A DNA stretch of 64,000 nucleotides from Mesorhizobium sp. M2E.F.Ca.ET.219.01.1.1. Its GTDB lineage: Bacteria > Pseudomonadota > Alphaproteobacteria > Rhizobiales > Rhizobiaceae. The stretch lies in contig NZ_SADT02000001.1 in assembly GCF_004016445.2 (NCBI RefSeq), positions 601,630 through 665,629 of the forward strand, given 5' to 3'. Below, one piece after another: positions 47,615 through 57,048 of this stretch. A model generated the notes under the pieces. It made no database searches. It was not told where the DNA came from and was given only the letters and a program-made list of their open reading frames with translations. Numbering within the stretch: position 1 is the first letter of the stretch; the number at the start of each line of letters is the position of its first letter. The translations under genes were made by a program, and so were the position numbers.

Positions 47615-48406
47615 TCACAAAGACTGAGCGAGGGTGAGGAAGCGGTCATAGGCGGCATCGTCCATCTCCACCTGGTGCTTCGCTTCCGGATAGGTTCCGC
47701 CGGCAACGTCGCGGCCGAAGGCGCGGAAGGCGGCGACGCGCTTTTCCTGTAGCTCGGCTTCCAAGGTGACGAAGTCGGCGTAGCGCTTGGCGTGGCGCGG
47801 ATAGTGGCCGGTGTGGGTACCCAGCACATCGCAGGAGAACAGGTATTGTGTGTCGCAGGCGCTGCCGCAGCCCATGCCCATGGTGATCAGCGGCGTCGAG
47901 CGGGTGATGTGGTCGGCAAGACGCACCGGCACGACTTCCACCTCGATGCAGGCGGCGCCGGCATTCTCGAGATCCTTTGCCGCGCGCAGCACCCTGAAGG
48001 CTTCCTCCGCACTGCGGCCGATGGCGCGAAAATTTGTCCAGGTGGCGCGATTCGGCACCAGGCCGACATGGCCGGTGACGGGAATGCCTTCCGCCGCCAT
48101 GGCCTCGATGAAGCGCGGCGAGTGTGATGAATAGACCGCATCGGCGCCGCGCTTCATCATGGCGAAGCCCAGCCGCACCGCCTCCTCGGGCGACGCAACC
48201 GCGCCATGCGGCATGCCCACGGAGAGGAACGCATAGGGTGCCGCCTGGCGGATGGCTTCCAGATTGTGATCGGGCTCGCAGGAGAGGATGACGATGTCGC
48301 ATGCCGCTGCGGCAGCGGCTTCAGCCGGCGTGTCGACATGGAGCTGCAGCCATTTGCGGCTGCCTTTGGCGCTCTGCAGGTCGTATGTCGTCAGTCGCCT
48401 TGCCAC
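47615..48406 (-). CDS. PanB-like (ketopantoate hydroxymethyltransferase fold) protein
   Basis: 263 aa, full length for the fold. Recognisable blocks are the start RRLTTYDLQSAKGS, GHVGLVPNRATW, IEVEVVPVRLADHIT (containing the catalytic Glu) and the C-terminal GTYPEAKHQVEM. However, the metal-binding Asp residues of true PanB are replaced: the VGDSLG and DLPF segments read ILSCEP and SVGMPHG, and the third ligand Glu is replaced by YSSHS. A classical pantothenate role is therefore doubtful; it may act on a related oxo-acid or without Mg. Confidence 0.75.
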   Translation of the reverse strand: MARRLTTYDLQSAKGSRKWLQLHVDTPAEAAAAAACDIVILSCEPDHNLEAIRQAAPYAFLSVGMPHGAVASPEEAVRLGFAMMKRGADAVYSSHSPRFIEAMAAEGIPVTGHVGLVPNRATWTNFRAIGRSAEEAFRVLRAAKDLENAGAACIEVEVVPVRLADHITRSTPLITMGMGCGSACDTQYLFSCDVLGTHTGHYPRHAKRYADFVTLEAELQEKRVAAFRAFGRDVAGGTYPEAKHQVEMDDAAYDRFLTLAQSL

Positions 48407-48480
48407 TGGTCATCCTCCCGTTTCGCAAGGGGATAACACCGCGCCCCGGCGGGCGCCGCTTGTTCCTTGATCAAATCAGA

Positions 48481-49485
48481 TCAAAGGTTCTCGGCGGTGA
48501 AGGTGATGAAGCGGATCGGCGGATTGTCGACAGGCAGGTCATGCAAGTTGAGCGCGGCGAGCACCAGGTCAATGGCGCGGCGCGCCTGCGCCTCCGGCGC
48601 CTGATCGAGCACGACATCCATCGTGCCCTCGCGCAAGGCCTTGGTGCTGCGCTCGGTGAGCTCATGGCCGACGAAGAAGATATCGCGGCCTCTGCCGTGC
48701 CTGCGCAGCACCTCGTTCAGTGCGGTGTTGCCGCCGCCGGCATTGTAGAGGCCGGCGAGGTCAGGCCAGCGCTTCAACGCCTCGTGCAACTGCTCGGCAT
48801 TGCGGTCGCCGTCGTCGAAGCCGAACAAAGCAGCGATCGGCTCGAGGTCCCGCCCCTCCTCGATCAGATAGTCGAAGAAGCCGCGCACGCGGTCGCGGTG
48901 CACGCGGTAGATCTGACTATGGCAGATCGCGATCACCTTGCCCGGCCGCCGCTGCATCTTGGCCATGAGCAGCCCGGCCATGCGGCCAGCGGCGTAATTG
49001 TCGATGCCGACATAGGTGCTTTTGGTCCGGGAAATCTGGGTGACGATCTGCACCGTCGGGATGTTCTCCGCCTCGAGTTTCCGCAAGGCGTCGCTGACCA
49101 GCGGATGGTCGGGCACGGCGAGAATGAGCGCTGCGCGCCGCAGATCGGGTTCCAGGATGCGTTTGGCGATCGCCACCGGCTTCGCCTCGTCGAGAAAGGT
49201 ACGGTGCACGGCGATCGAGCGGTCGAGCGTCGCGGCGATGCGCTCGAAGGCACCGGAAAGACGGGCGAAGAAGGTCGCGTCCGGCCTGACCAGGATCACC
49301 TCGATGCGAATGACGCCGCGATGCGCCTCCGGCAGCCGGCGCGGATAATCGAGCGAACGCGCCGCCGCCACCACCTTCTCGACGGTCTGCGGCCGAACCC
49401 CACCCCTGCCGTTCAGCACGCGCTCGACCGTGGCCGTGCCGACACCGGCGCGGCGCGCAATCTCTAGGAAGGTGGGCTTAGGAAT
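48481..49485 (-). CDS. LacI-family regulator with a non-canonical ATT start
   Basis: 334 aa if it starts at ATT 49485, 6 nt after GGAGG. Only that start gives the full LacI HTH (PTFLEIARRAGVGTATVERVLNGRGGV). An in-frame TAG lies ~36 nt upstream and no ATG, GTG or TTG exists between. The first canonical start, GTG at 49419, would delete the HTH. The effector domain is of the ribose-binding type (DHPLVSDALRKLEAENIPTVQ, ELTERSTKALREGTMDV). It is the likely regulator of the PanB-like/hydroxylase/Rieske genes downstream. Confidence 0.75.
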   Translation of the reverse strand: MPKPTFLEIARRAGVGTATVERVLNGRGGVRPQTVEKVVAAARSLDYPRRLPEAHRGVIRIEVILVRPDATFFARLSGAFERIAATLDRSIAVHRTFLDEAKPVAIAKRILEPDLRRAALILAVPDHPLVSDALRKLEAENIPTVQIVTQISRTKSTYVGIDNYAAGRMAGLLMAKMQRRPGKVIAICHSQIYRVHRDRVRGFFDYLIEEGRDLEPIAALFGFDDGDRNAEQLHEALKRWPDLAGLYNAGGGNTALNEVLRRHGRGRDIFFVGHELTERSTKALREGTMDVVLDQAPEAQARRAIDLVLAALNLHDLPVDNPPIRFITFTAENL

Positions 49486-49753
49486 GTTGATCCTCCGTTG
49501 GCTGTACGCCGGAGCCTAGCCGGCTGCACATGCATTTTCCAAGACATGTGCCTGCCTACGGCATCGAATGCGCATGTGCGACCCCCGGGCACAGTCAGCC
49601 AAAACGTCGGCTTTCGGGGGTAACGGCCGCCTCGGTGGCCAAAATTGAGGCGCCAAGCTGTCGGCGAAATCGGATCTGCCTGTGGCTCGGATCGCTATCC
49701 GGCAGGCCAGCTATGCTGACGGTGCGCTACAGAGAGACTATCGGCCCCTAGGC

Positions 49754-51787
<2,034 letters not shown>

Positions 51788-51930
51788 GGCCTCGACGTAT
51801 AGGCCGCCGCCCAAGCGAATTCAATTGAGCTCGATCCTGGGCTGCGGAAGGGATGCGGTGCGACGTGTCAGGACACAGCGCTTAGCCGCCCATCGGTTTC
51901 ATTAAATTCTTTGGATGCCCTGGAGAGGGT

Positions 51931-52074
51931 TGGTAGCGGGAGAGCGCTACTTCGCGAGACTCACTATCGAAGGGCGTTCTGTTACTATCGAAGGGGCATT
52001 CTTTTGCTATCGGAGGCACGCGGCTTAGTCAAAATTTTCCAATTCTGGGTACAGAGGTCAGCCGATACCCTCCG
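51931..52074. repeat. Dispersed intergenic repeat, copy 1
   Basis: It starts with a hairpin (GTAGCG GGAGAG CGCTAC). Its core, TCGAAGGGGCATTCTTTTGC then TATCGGAGGCACGC..GCTTAGTC, is shared almost exactly with 56899-56941. A looser match continues to CCCTCCG. It occupies most of the 320-nt gap between the YgiQ and patatin genes. Nothing else was recognised there. Confidence 0.7.
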
Positions 52075-52107
52075 TGAACCGCTTGAGCATAGTGGGACGG
52101 TGATGCG

Positions 52108-53946
52108 CTAAGGATGTGCGTTACCGAGCATCGCACGGAGTCCAGAGTCGTTCTGGCGGAGACGTTCCTCGATCCATTGCGCCGTGCGGTGGTAGGCGTC
52201 CGAAAACAACTCGGAATGCCGACTCCAATCCATGAAGGTGCCCGAAACCTGCGGACAGACCAAGACATCCTCATCGCCGACAGCAAGGTCCTGCGGCCCG
52301 TGTGCCAGCATACTCGCGGCAATAACCTGAAGCATGCTCGGAACCTGCGGCAAGCGCGCACGGCCGAAAGGGTTCAGCAGGGCGGCCGCCAGTTCCGATC
52401 TGCCGGGGATGCGGTCATAGTCGATGTGGTATTTTTGCGGTCCGCTGGTCCCAAAGCTCACGATGACATTGGGGCCGGTCTTGAGTTCCCTCATCTGTTC
52501 CAGCGGCAAATTGTTCATGATGGCGCCATCCACCAGCATATCGCCGTCAGCCGTAAAGAAAGGCGGCAGGACACCCGGGAGCGAGCCTGATGCCCGAACG
52601 GCTTGCCAGAGTTTTCCACGACGGTGGACATGAGGCTGACGGCTGCTCAGATTGGTCGAAAGCGCGAAGAACGGAAGCCAGAGATCTTCGATCAGAACAT
52701 CGCCGTATTCCTCCCGAAGGGCCCGATCGAATGCTTTGTGATCTAGAAGCGCGAAACGCGGCAAGGTGGGGCGCCGAAACGCCCGACTCTTGACAAACAC
52801 GTTATGCGTGCCGCGGTCGATCTGCTCCGCGTCCAACCCTCTTGCGAAGCCGGCCATCATCGCCGCTCCGGAACTCGTCCCGCCGAGATAGTCGAAGCGC
52901 CCGCCCGCCTCGACGAAGGCTTTGTAGACGCCCACATGGGCGCTGCCCAGGGACCCACCCCCCGCCGCCACGAAGCCACGTGCCTTGCGGGAAATAAATC
53001 GGACCAAGCGCTGGATATCAGACATATCCTCCAGCGCAACATGATGATGCTGGCCGATATGGGGACGCTCATCGAGCCACGCCGAGGTTCCGGTGACCGC
53101 AGCCGAGCGACTGTCGTGAATTAGGACAAGCCGACCGGTCGACGGTGGATGGACCGATAGGGCCAATTCCTCGGACGTGTTCAAGTGAGGCGAGGAGGAC
53201 GCGTCCGCTAACAACAGGACGGTATCGGCTTGGCGAATGCAGACTCGTGTCCATTCATTAGGTTCTTCATCGGCCACGTAGACAACGAATTCAGCTTGCG
53301 CCTCCAGTTCGTTCAACCAGTTAAGGACCGGCTGGTCGTCGATCGGACGACCTGCGAACTTCGCGTGGACGTCAAGCCGGGAAACGAACTGAGCGCGCGT
53401 GACCGCGCCGAACTCTTGCTGTAGGTGCGCGATGAAAACCGGTGAGATGCGACTTCCGCCGGCTGCAATGATGGCAAGCGTTCGGATCTTGGCGGGTTTC
53501 TGGAGACGTGACAAAATCGGAGATTCCGAGGCGAACCGGCGCGCCAGAGATATTGTGACGGCCTCTCTCAGGTTCGGCAAAGCCTTGGCCGCCTTCTCGA
53601 AATTATTACGGCTGATTTCAAGGACGATCGAATCGCGCGCTGCAAGGACAGTGGCCGTACGGGGCAGCCCTGCAAAGAAACCAATTTCGCCGACTAGTTC
53701 GCCCTGTGCGATCTCGGCGACCGAGCCAATCGGATCTCCTTTGTGCACCGTAAAGCGACCGGACAGCACAACGAAGAACCTGTCCGATGGATCGCCTTCG
53801 CGAACCAGGACCTCACCGCGCCTCAGGACCCGACGATCGGATTCGGCAGCCAAAGCCTCGAGCGCCAGCAACGACGCCCGATCGAACATCAATGTCGCCG
53901 ACAATAATCTCGCGGCGAGAGAATCGATGGAGGACATTTGAGCCAT
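52108..53946 (-). CDS. NTE-like patatin phospholipase with cyclic-nucleotide-binding domain
   Basis: 612 aa. Residues ~18-150 form a cNMP-binding/Crp-like domain (GEVLVREGDPSDRFFVVLSG, GELVGEIGFFAGLPRTATV). A middle region (~155-310) resembles the NTE linker domain. The patatin lipase domain follows, with oxyanion loop GGGSLGSAHVG, nucleophile Ser358 in GTSSG and catalytic Asp473 in DGAIMNN. It would hydrolyse phospholipids or lysophospholipids in response to cyclic nucleotide or another ligand, as proposed for neuropathy-target-esterase homologues. Ser and Asp are intact. M4 (53937) is an alternative start. No supported gene in the 322 nt upstream. Confidence 0.9.
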   Translation of the reverse strand: MAQMSSIDSLAARLLSATLMFDRASLLALEALAAESDRRVLRRGEVLVREGDPSDRFFVVLSGRFTVHKGDPIGSVAEIAQGELVGEIGFFAGLPRTATVLAARDSIVLEISRNNFEKAAKALPNLREAVTISLARRFASESPILSRLQKPAKIRTLAIIAAGGSRISPVFIAHLQQEFGAVTRAQFVSRLDVHAKFAGRPIDDQPVLNWLNELEAQAEFVVYVADEEPNEWTRVCIRQADTVLLLADASSSPHLNTSEELALSVHPPSTGRLVLIHDSRSAAVTGTSAWLDERPHIGQHHHVALEDMSDIQRLVRFISRKARGFVAAGGGSLGSAHVGVYKAFVEAGGRFDYLGGTSSGAAMMAGFARGLDAEQIDRGTHNVFVKSRAFRRPTLPRFALLDHKAFDRALREEYGDVLIEDLWLPFFALSTNLSSRQPHVHRRGKLWQAVRASGSLPGVLPPFFTADGDMLVDGAIMNNLPLEQMRELKTGPNVIVSFGTSGPQKYHIDYDRIPGRSELAAALLNPFGRARLPQVPSMLQVIAASMLAHGPQDLAVGDEDVLVCPQVSGTFMDWSRHSELFSDAYHRTAQWIEERLRQNDSGLRAMLGNAHP

Positions 53947-54268
53947 CCCGGGGACGCATTCGCTCCGGCAATTGTATCCCTTACCGGTCGTGTTTGCAGC
54001 GTCGCACGGCGCGATCCGAGCCGAACCGCAACGTTGCCGGCTGGAGCCTGTCTATGGATCAAAATTCTGATGTGCCGACCTCTCGGCATTCGATGGTTTG
54101 CGAACCTCCATCCAGCAAGTCGCAGGCAAGGTCTATGCGCGCCACCGCCGCGACTCCTACACTTTGACCGCCGCCGATTTCAGGTAGCGGCATCCGCTTG
54201 CGATCAAGGCGGGTGAACAATCGACCCGCCGCGCTCGTCTTTCCATGCAATTGGGCGTAGGGTGCACA

Positions 54269-54763
54269 ATGGCTGGCAAAAAATTCCGGGTTCCCGTGGT
54301 TGTCTATGTCGCCGGCCCGATCGGCTTCACTCTGATTGAGTCAGTCGCACAGGCTTCGGATTTCCTGTTTGACCATTGGCCAGGAAACGACAGCGTGGCT
54401 TGGACCGACGCGATGAAACGCTGCGCCGAAGACGGCGCTGCCGATGACGCGAGTGCTGCATTCCTCACCGCACTTCAGGAGGCGGGGATCGGCTACGACC
54501 GCACAGTTGATTTACTGAGCTTGACGGCGACTGTGCGGTTTGAAGCCGCGCGCTGGCCGGATTGCGATCCTCAGCCAGCATTCGGCCTGGCGGATCCACC
54601 AGACGGGGAGAGTTCGAATGGCGATGAAGCCGAACTATCGATACGAGCGCAGTCAACGGGACAAGGCCAAGGCGGCCAAGAAAGAAGCCAAGCTTGCGGG
54701 GAAAGCCGCGAAGGAGAAACCATTATCCATAGAGCAGAAAGAACAGCGAGAGCCCGCTGCTGA
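54269..54763 (+). CDS. DUF982-like rhizobial protein, possibly with a read-through tail
   Basis: 164 aa from ATG 54269 (MAGKKFRVPVVVYV). The first ~85 residues (ASDFLFDHWPGNDSVAWTDA, then AAFLTALQEAGIGYD) resemble DUF982, a family abundant in rhizobia and of unknown role. The remaining ~75 residues have no similarity and overlap the next gene in another frame, so the native C-terminus may have been lost by a frameshift. DUF982 proteins are usually ~80-100 aa. Confidence 0.65.
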   Translation: MAGKKFRVPVVVYVAGPIGFTLIESVAQASDFLFDHWPGNDSVAWTDAMKRCAEDGAADDASAAFLTALQEAGIGYDRTVDLLSLTATVRFEAARWPDCDPQPAFGLADPPDGESSNGDEAELSIRAQSTGQGQGGQERSQACGESREGETIIHRAERTARARC

Positions 54764-54773
54764 CGAAAGCTGA
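54618..54773 (+). CDS. Small Lys-rich protein, conserved rhizobial type
   Basis: 51 aa starting MAMKPNYRYERSQRD, followed by a Lys/Ala-rich helix (KAKAAKKEAKLAGKAAKE). Small proteins with this MKPNYRFER-type start are common in rhizobia; their function is unknown. It overlaps the tail of the upstream DUF982-like frame by ~145 nt. GGGAGAG lies before the ATG. Confidence 0.65.
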   Translation: MAMKPNYRYERSQRDKAKAAKKEAKLAGKAAKEKPLSIEQKEQREPAADES

Positions 54774-54776
54774 GGC

Positions 54777-54956
54777 ATGGCGATGACGCAGCGCGAGACG
54801 GACAGCTTCGAAATCGACGTGGAATGTCCCCGTTGCCATCATCAGGCAAAGACGCTCGTCGGTTGGATTCGTACTCACACCCAGATGGAATGCGCGAACT
54901 GCGGCGACATCATCGACATTGAGAGCAAGAACTTCAGGTGCCATGAACAGCGCTGA
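54777..54956 (+). CDS. Small zinc-ribbon-like protein
   Basis: 59 aa (MAMTQRETDSFEIDVECPRC...). Two CxxC pairs, CPRC and CANC, about 25 residues apart, are typical of a zinc ribbon. It begins 3 nt after the previous gene's stop. No named family recognised; a role in nucleic-acid or protein binding is a guess. Confidence 0.6.
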   Translation: MAMTQRETDSFEIDVECPRCHHQAKTLVGWIRTHTQMECANCGDIIDIESKNFRCHEQR

Positions 54957-54969
54957 GGAAAAGACCACG

Positions 54970-55722
54970 ATGCCGCCAGAGCCGCGCTCGCCACGCCTTG
55001 CCGTTCTCATCGATGCCGACAACGCCTCGGCCAAGATCGCCGATGGGCTGTTCGAGGAGATCGCCAAGATCGGCGAGGCCAGCGTGCGTCGCATCTATGG
55101 CGATTTTTCCAGCTCGCGCTCGAAAGCGTGGGCCGACGTCCTTTCGAAGCACGCAATCATACCCCAGCAGCAGTTCGCCTACACGACAGGCAAGAACGCC
55201 TCGGACATCACGCTCGTCATCGACGCGATGGATCTGCTGCACAGCGGCCGGTTCGACGGTTTCTGCCTGGTTTCCTCCGACAGCGATTTCACCCGGCTCG
55301 CGGCCCGTATTCGCGAGCAGGGCATCGACGTTTTCGGCTTCGGCGAGCAGAAGACGCCTGAGAGTTTCCGCCAGGCATGCCGGCGATTCGTCTATACCGA
55401 GAACCTGCTGCCGTCCGCGCCAGCAAACGAGCCTGAAGCCTTATCGACTGTGAAGCCGCTGCAGCCGCCTTCCGCGGCCGTGCCGATCATCCGCAAAACC
55501 ATCGCGCAGATGGAAAGCGAGGATGGCTGGGTTCCGCTCGGTGCCGTCGGCACGCAGCTTGCAAATCTGGCTTCCGACTTCGATCCGCGCACCTTCGGCT
55601 TTCGCAAGCTGAGCGATCTCGTCCGCAAGACGAACGCGTTCGAAATCGACCGCCCCGAGGGCGGAACGCTCCGCATCAGAATAAAACCAGAGGCCGCGCG
55701 AGGGCGAAAGCGCCAGAAGTGA
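54970..55722 (+). CDS. NYN-domain (PIN-like) protein with C-terminal LOTUS/OST-HTH domain
   Basis: 250 aa from ATG 54970 after GAGGAAAAG (54943 is an alternative overlapping the zinc-ribbon gene). The NYN nuclease-like domain carries the acidic residues in AVLIDADNASAK, ITLVIDAMDLL and LVSSDSDFTRLA. The C-terminus (IAQMESEDGWVPLGAVGTQL, then FDPRTFGFRKLSDLV) is an OST-HTH/LOTUS RNA-binding module. It is predicted to bind or cut RNA. Related proteins are often annotated as LabA-like/DUF88. Confidence 0.88.
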   Translation: MPPEPRSPRLAVLIDADNASAKIADGLFEEIAKIGEASVRRIYGDFSSSRSKAWADVLSKHAIIPQQQFAYTTGKNASDITLVIDAMDLLHSGRFDGFCLVSSDSDFTRLAARIREQGIDVFGFGEQKTPESFRQACRRFVYTENLLPSAPANEPEALSTVKPLQPPSAAVPIIRKTIAQMESEDGWVPLGAVGTQLANLASDFDPRTFGFRKLSDLVRKTNAFEIDRPEGGTLRIRIKPEAARGRKRQK

Positions 55723-55771
55723 TCGCTACGGGGCCACGTATACCGGCGTCTTTTCGGAGGAGACAATTCCC

Positions 55772-56689
55772 ATGAAAGCAATCGTTGCAACGGACCGGAC
55801 TGCGGGAACGGCCGGCATGACACTGGTGGAGCGGCCCGAACCACAGGCAGCAATAAACGACGTTGTCGTTCAGGTTCATGCGGCGGGATTCGTCAACACG
55901 GAACTGGAGTGGCCTTCGACTTGGGCGGATCGGGCCTTCCGTGACCGGACGCCGTCGATTCTCGGCCATGAATTGGCTGGTGTGGTCACGGCGCTTGGCT
56001 ACGGTACCACGGGGCTGTCAATCGGTCAGCGCGTGTTCGGCCTGTCGGACTGGCATCGCGACGGCACCCTTGCTGAGTACGTCGCCATGGAAGCACGCAA
56101 TCTCGCACCATTGCCTGGCGATATCGACTTCGCGGTGGGCGCGAGTCTGCCGATCTCGGGCCTCACCGCATGGCAGGGCCTGTTTCAGCACGGCCGGCTT
56201 CAGGCAGGACAGAGCGTGCTGGCGCATGGCGCGGCGGGCGCCGTCGGTTCGGTCGTGACGCAGCTTGCGCGGGAAGCCGGCGCCTATGTCATCGGCACTG
56301 GACGCGCCGCGGACCGCGAGAAGGCGCTCGACTTCGGTGTGAATGAATTCGTCGACCTCGGGAACGATAGCCTGGGGGACGTCGGCGGCGTCGACCTGGT
56401 ATTCGATGTCATCGGCGGTGACATTCAGAAGCGGTCCGCAGCGTTGATCCGGGCCGGAGGAACGCTGGTGACCGTCGTCGGCCCGGCCGAGGCGCGGCCC
56501 GCAGACGGGCTGGCGGTTGACTTCGTTGTCGAATCCGATCGCGCCCAACTGAGTGAGATCGTCCAGCGGGTGCGGGACGGACGACTGCGGACGAACATCG
56601 GCAGAGTTTCGGCCCTCGACGCGGCCGTTGCAACCTTCAACGCAAGCGAGCGACGCACGGGAAAGACGGTCATCCGCGTTCGTCCGTAA
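55772..56689 (+). CDS. NADPH:quinone oxidoreductase / zinc-independent alcohol dehydrogenase family (MDR)
   Basis: 305 aa. GroES-like N-domain (GHELAGVVTALGYGTTGL) and Rossmann fold with AHGAAGAVGSVVTQLAREAG, followed by the NADP-binding TGRAADREKA. No Zn-binding Cys cluster, so it is a quinone-reductase-type MDR. Solitary, preceded by GGAGGAG. Physiological substrate unknown. Confidence 0.88.
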   Translation: MKAIVATDRTAGTAGMTLVERPEPQAAINDVVVQVHAAGFVNTELEWPSTWADRAFRDRTPSILGHELAGVVTALGYGTTGLSIGQRVFGLSDWHRDGTLAEYVAMEARNLAPLPGDIDFAVGASLPISGLTAWQGLFQHGRLQAGQSVLAHGAAGAVGSVVTQLAREAGAYVIGTGRAADREKALDFGVNEFVDLGNDSLGDVGGVDLVFDVIGGDIQKRSAALIRAGGTLVTVVGPAEARPADGLAVDFVVESDRAQLSEIVQRVRDGRLRTNIGRVSALDAAVATFNASERRTGKTVIRVRP

Positions 56690-56804
56690 GAAGCTGGGGA
56701 GAGAGGGCGGTTTCACTCTCCTCGATTATCGTCTACGCCTCACCGGGCCGCCTGGTGAGCGATGTGACGACGACTGGCCGTTCGAAGATCGGCTGCGACG
56801 CAGA

Positions 56805-56823
56805 GGAGCGCTACAAGCGCTCC
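56805..56823. terminator. Hairpin downstream of the oxidoreductase gene
   Basis: GGAGCGCT and AGCGCTCC pair around ACA. There is no T-run on the plus strand, so it may be a Rho-linked or processing hairpin rather than an intrinsic terminator. Confidence 0.35.
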
Positions 56824-56862
56824 CCACCGCGAACAAAACCCACACAGGTGTGTTGGGATCGA

Positions 56863-56977
56863 TGGTAGCGGGAGGCCGCTACATCCCGACACCCACTATT
56901 GAAGGGGCATTCTTTTGCTATCGGAGGCACGCCGCTTAGTCGGAGTTTTCAGGGCAGAAGTTGACCGCTGCCCTCCG
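56863..56977. repeat. Dispersed intergenic repeat, copy 2
   Basis: It opens with the hairpin GTAGCGG GAGG CCGCTAC, then carries the core shared with copy 1 (56899-56941; 41 of 43 positions by eye). It runs directly into the tRNA-Arg fragment. Both copies are in the same orientation, about 4.9 kb apart. Confidence 0.7.
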
Positions 56978-57017
56978 AAGGCAGAGGTCACAAGTTCGAA
57001 TCTTGTCGGGTGCGCCA
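56968..57017 (+). other. 3' fragment of a tRNA-Arg(CCG) gene (probable att site)
   Basis: The segment folds as an anticodon arm (CTGCC stem, loop CTCCGAA with anticodon CCG, GGCAG), variable loop AGGTC, a T-arm (ACAAG TTCGAAT CTTGT), the 3' acceptor strand CGGGTGC, discriminator G and encoded CCA. No D-arm or 5' acceptor strand precedes it; instead the dispersed repeat does. This is the usual leftover at the far end of an element integrated in a tRNA 3' end. No integrase is in the window. Confidence 0.8.
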
Positions 57018-57048
57018 CTCCACCAATTGTGGAGTGGAATGATGGCCA

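Noticed and set aside
53947..54268. Small frames in the patatin upstream gap
   Set aside because: Neither strand gives a frame with a credible ribosome site or family resemblance.
56860..57017. Intact tRNA gene
   Set aside because: No D-arm or 5' acceptor strand can be built upstream of the anticodon arm; only the 3' half is present.
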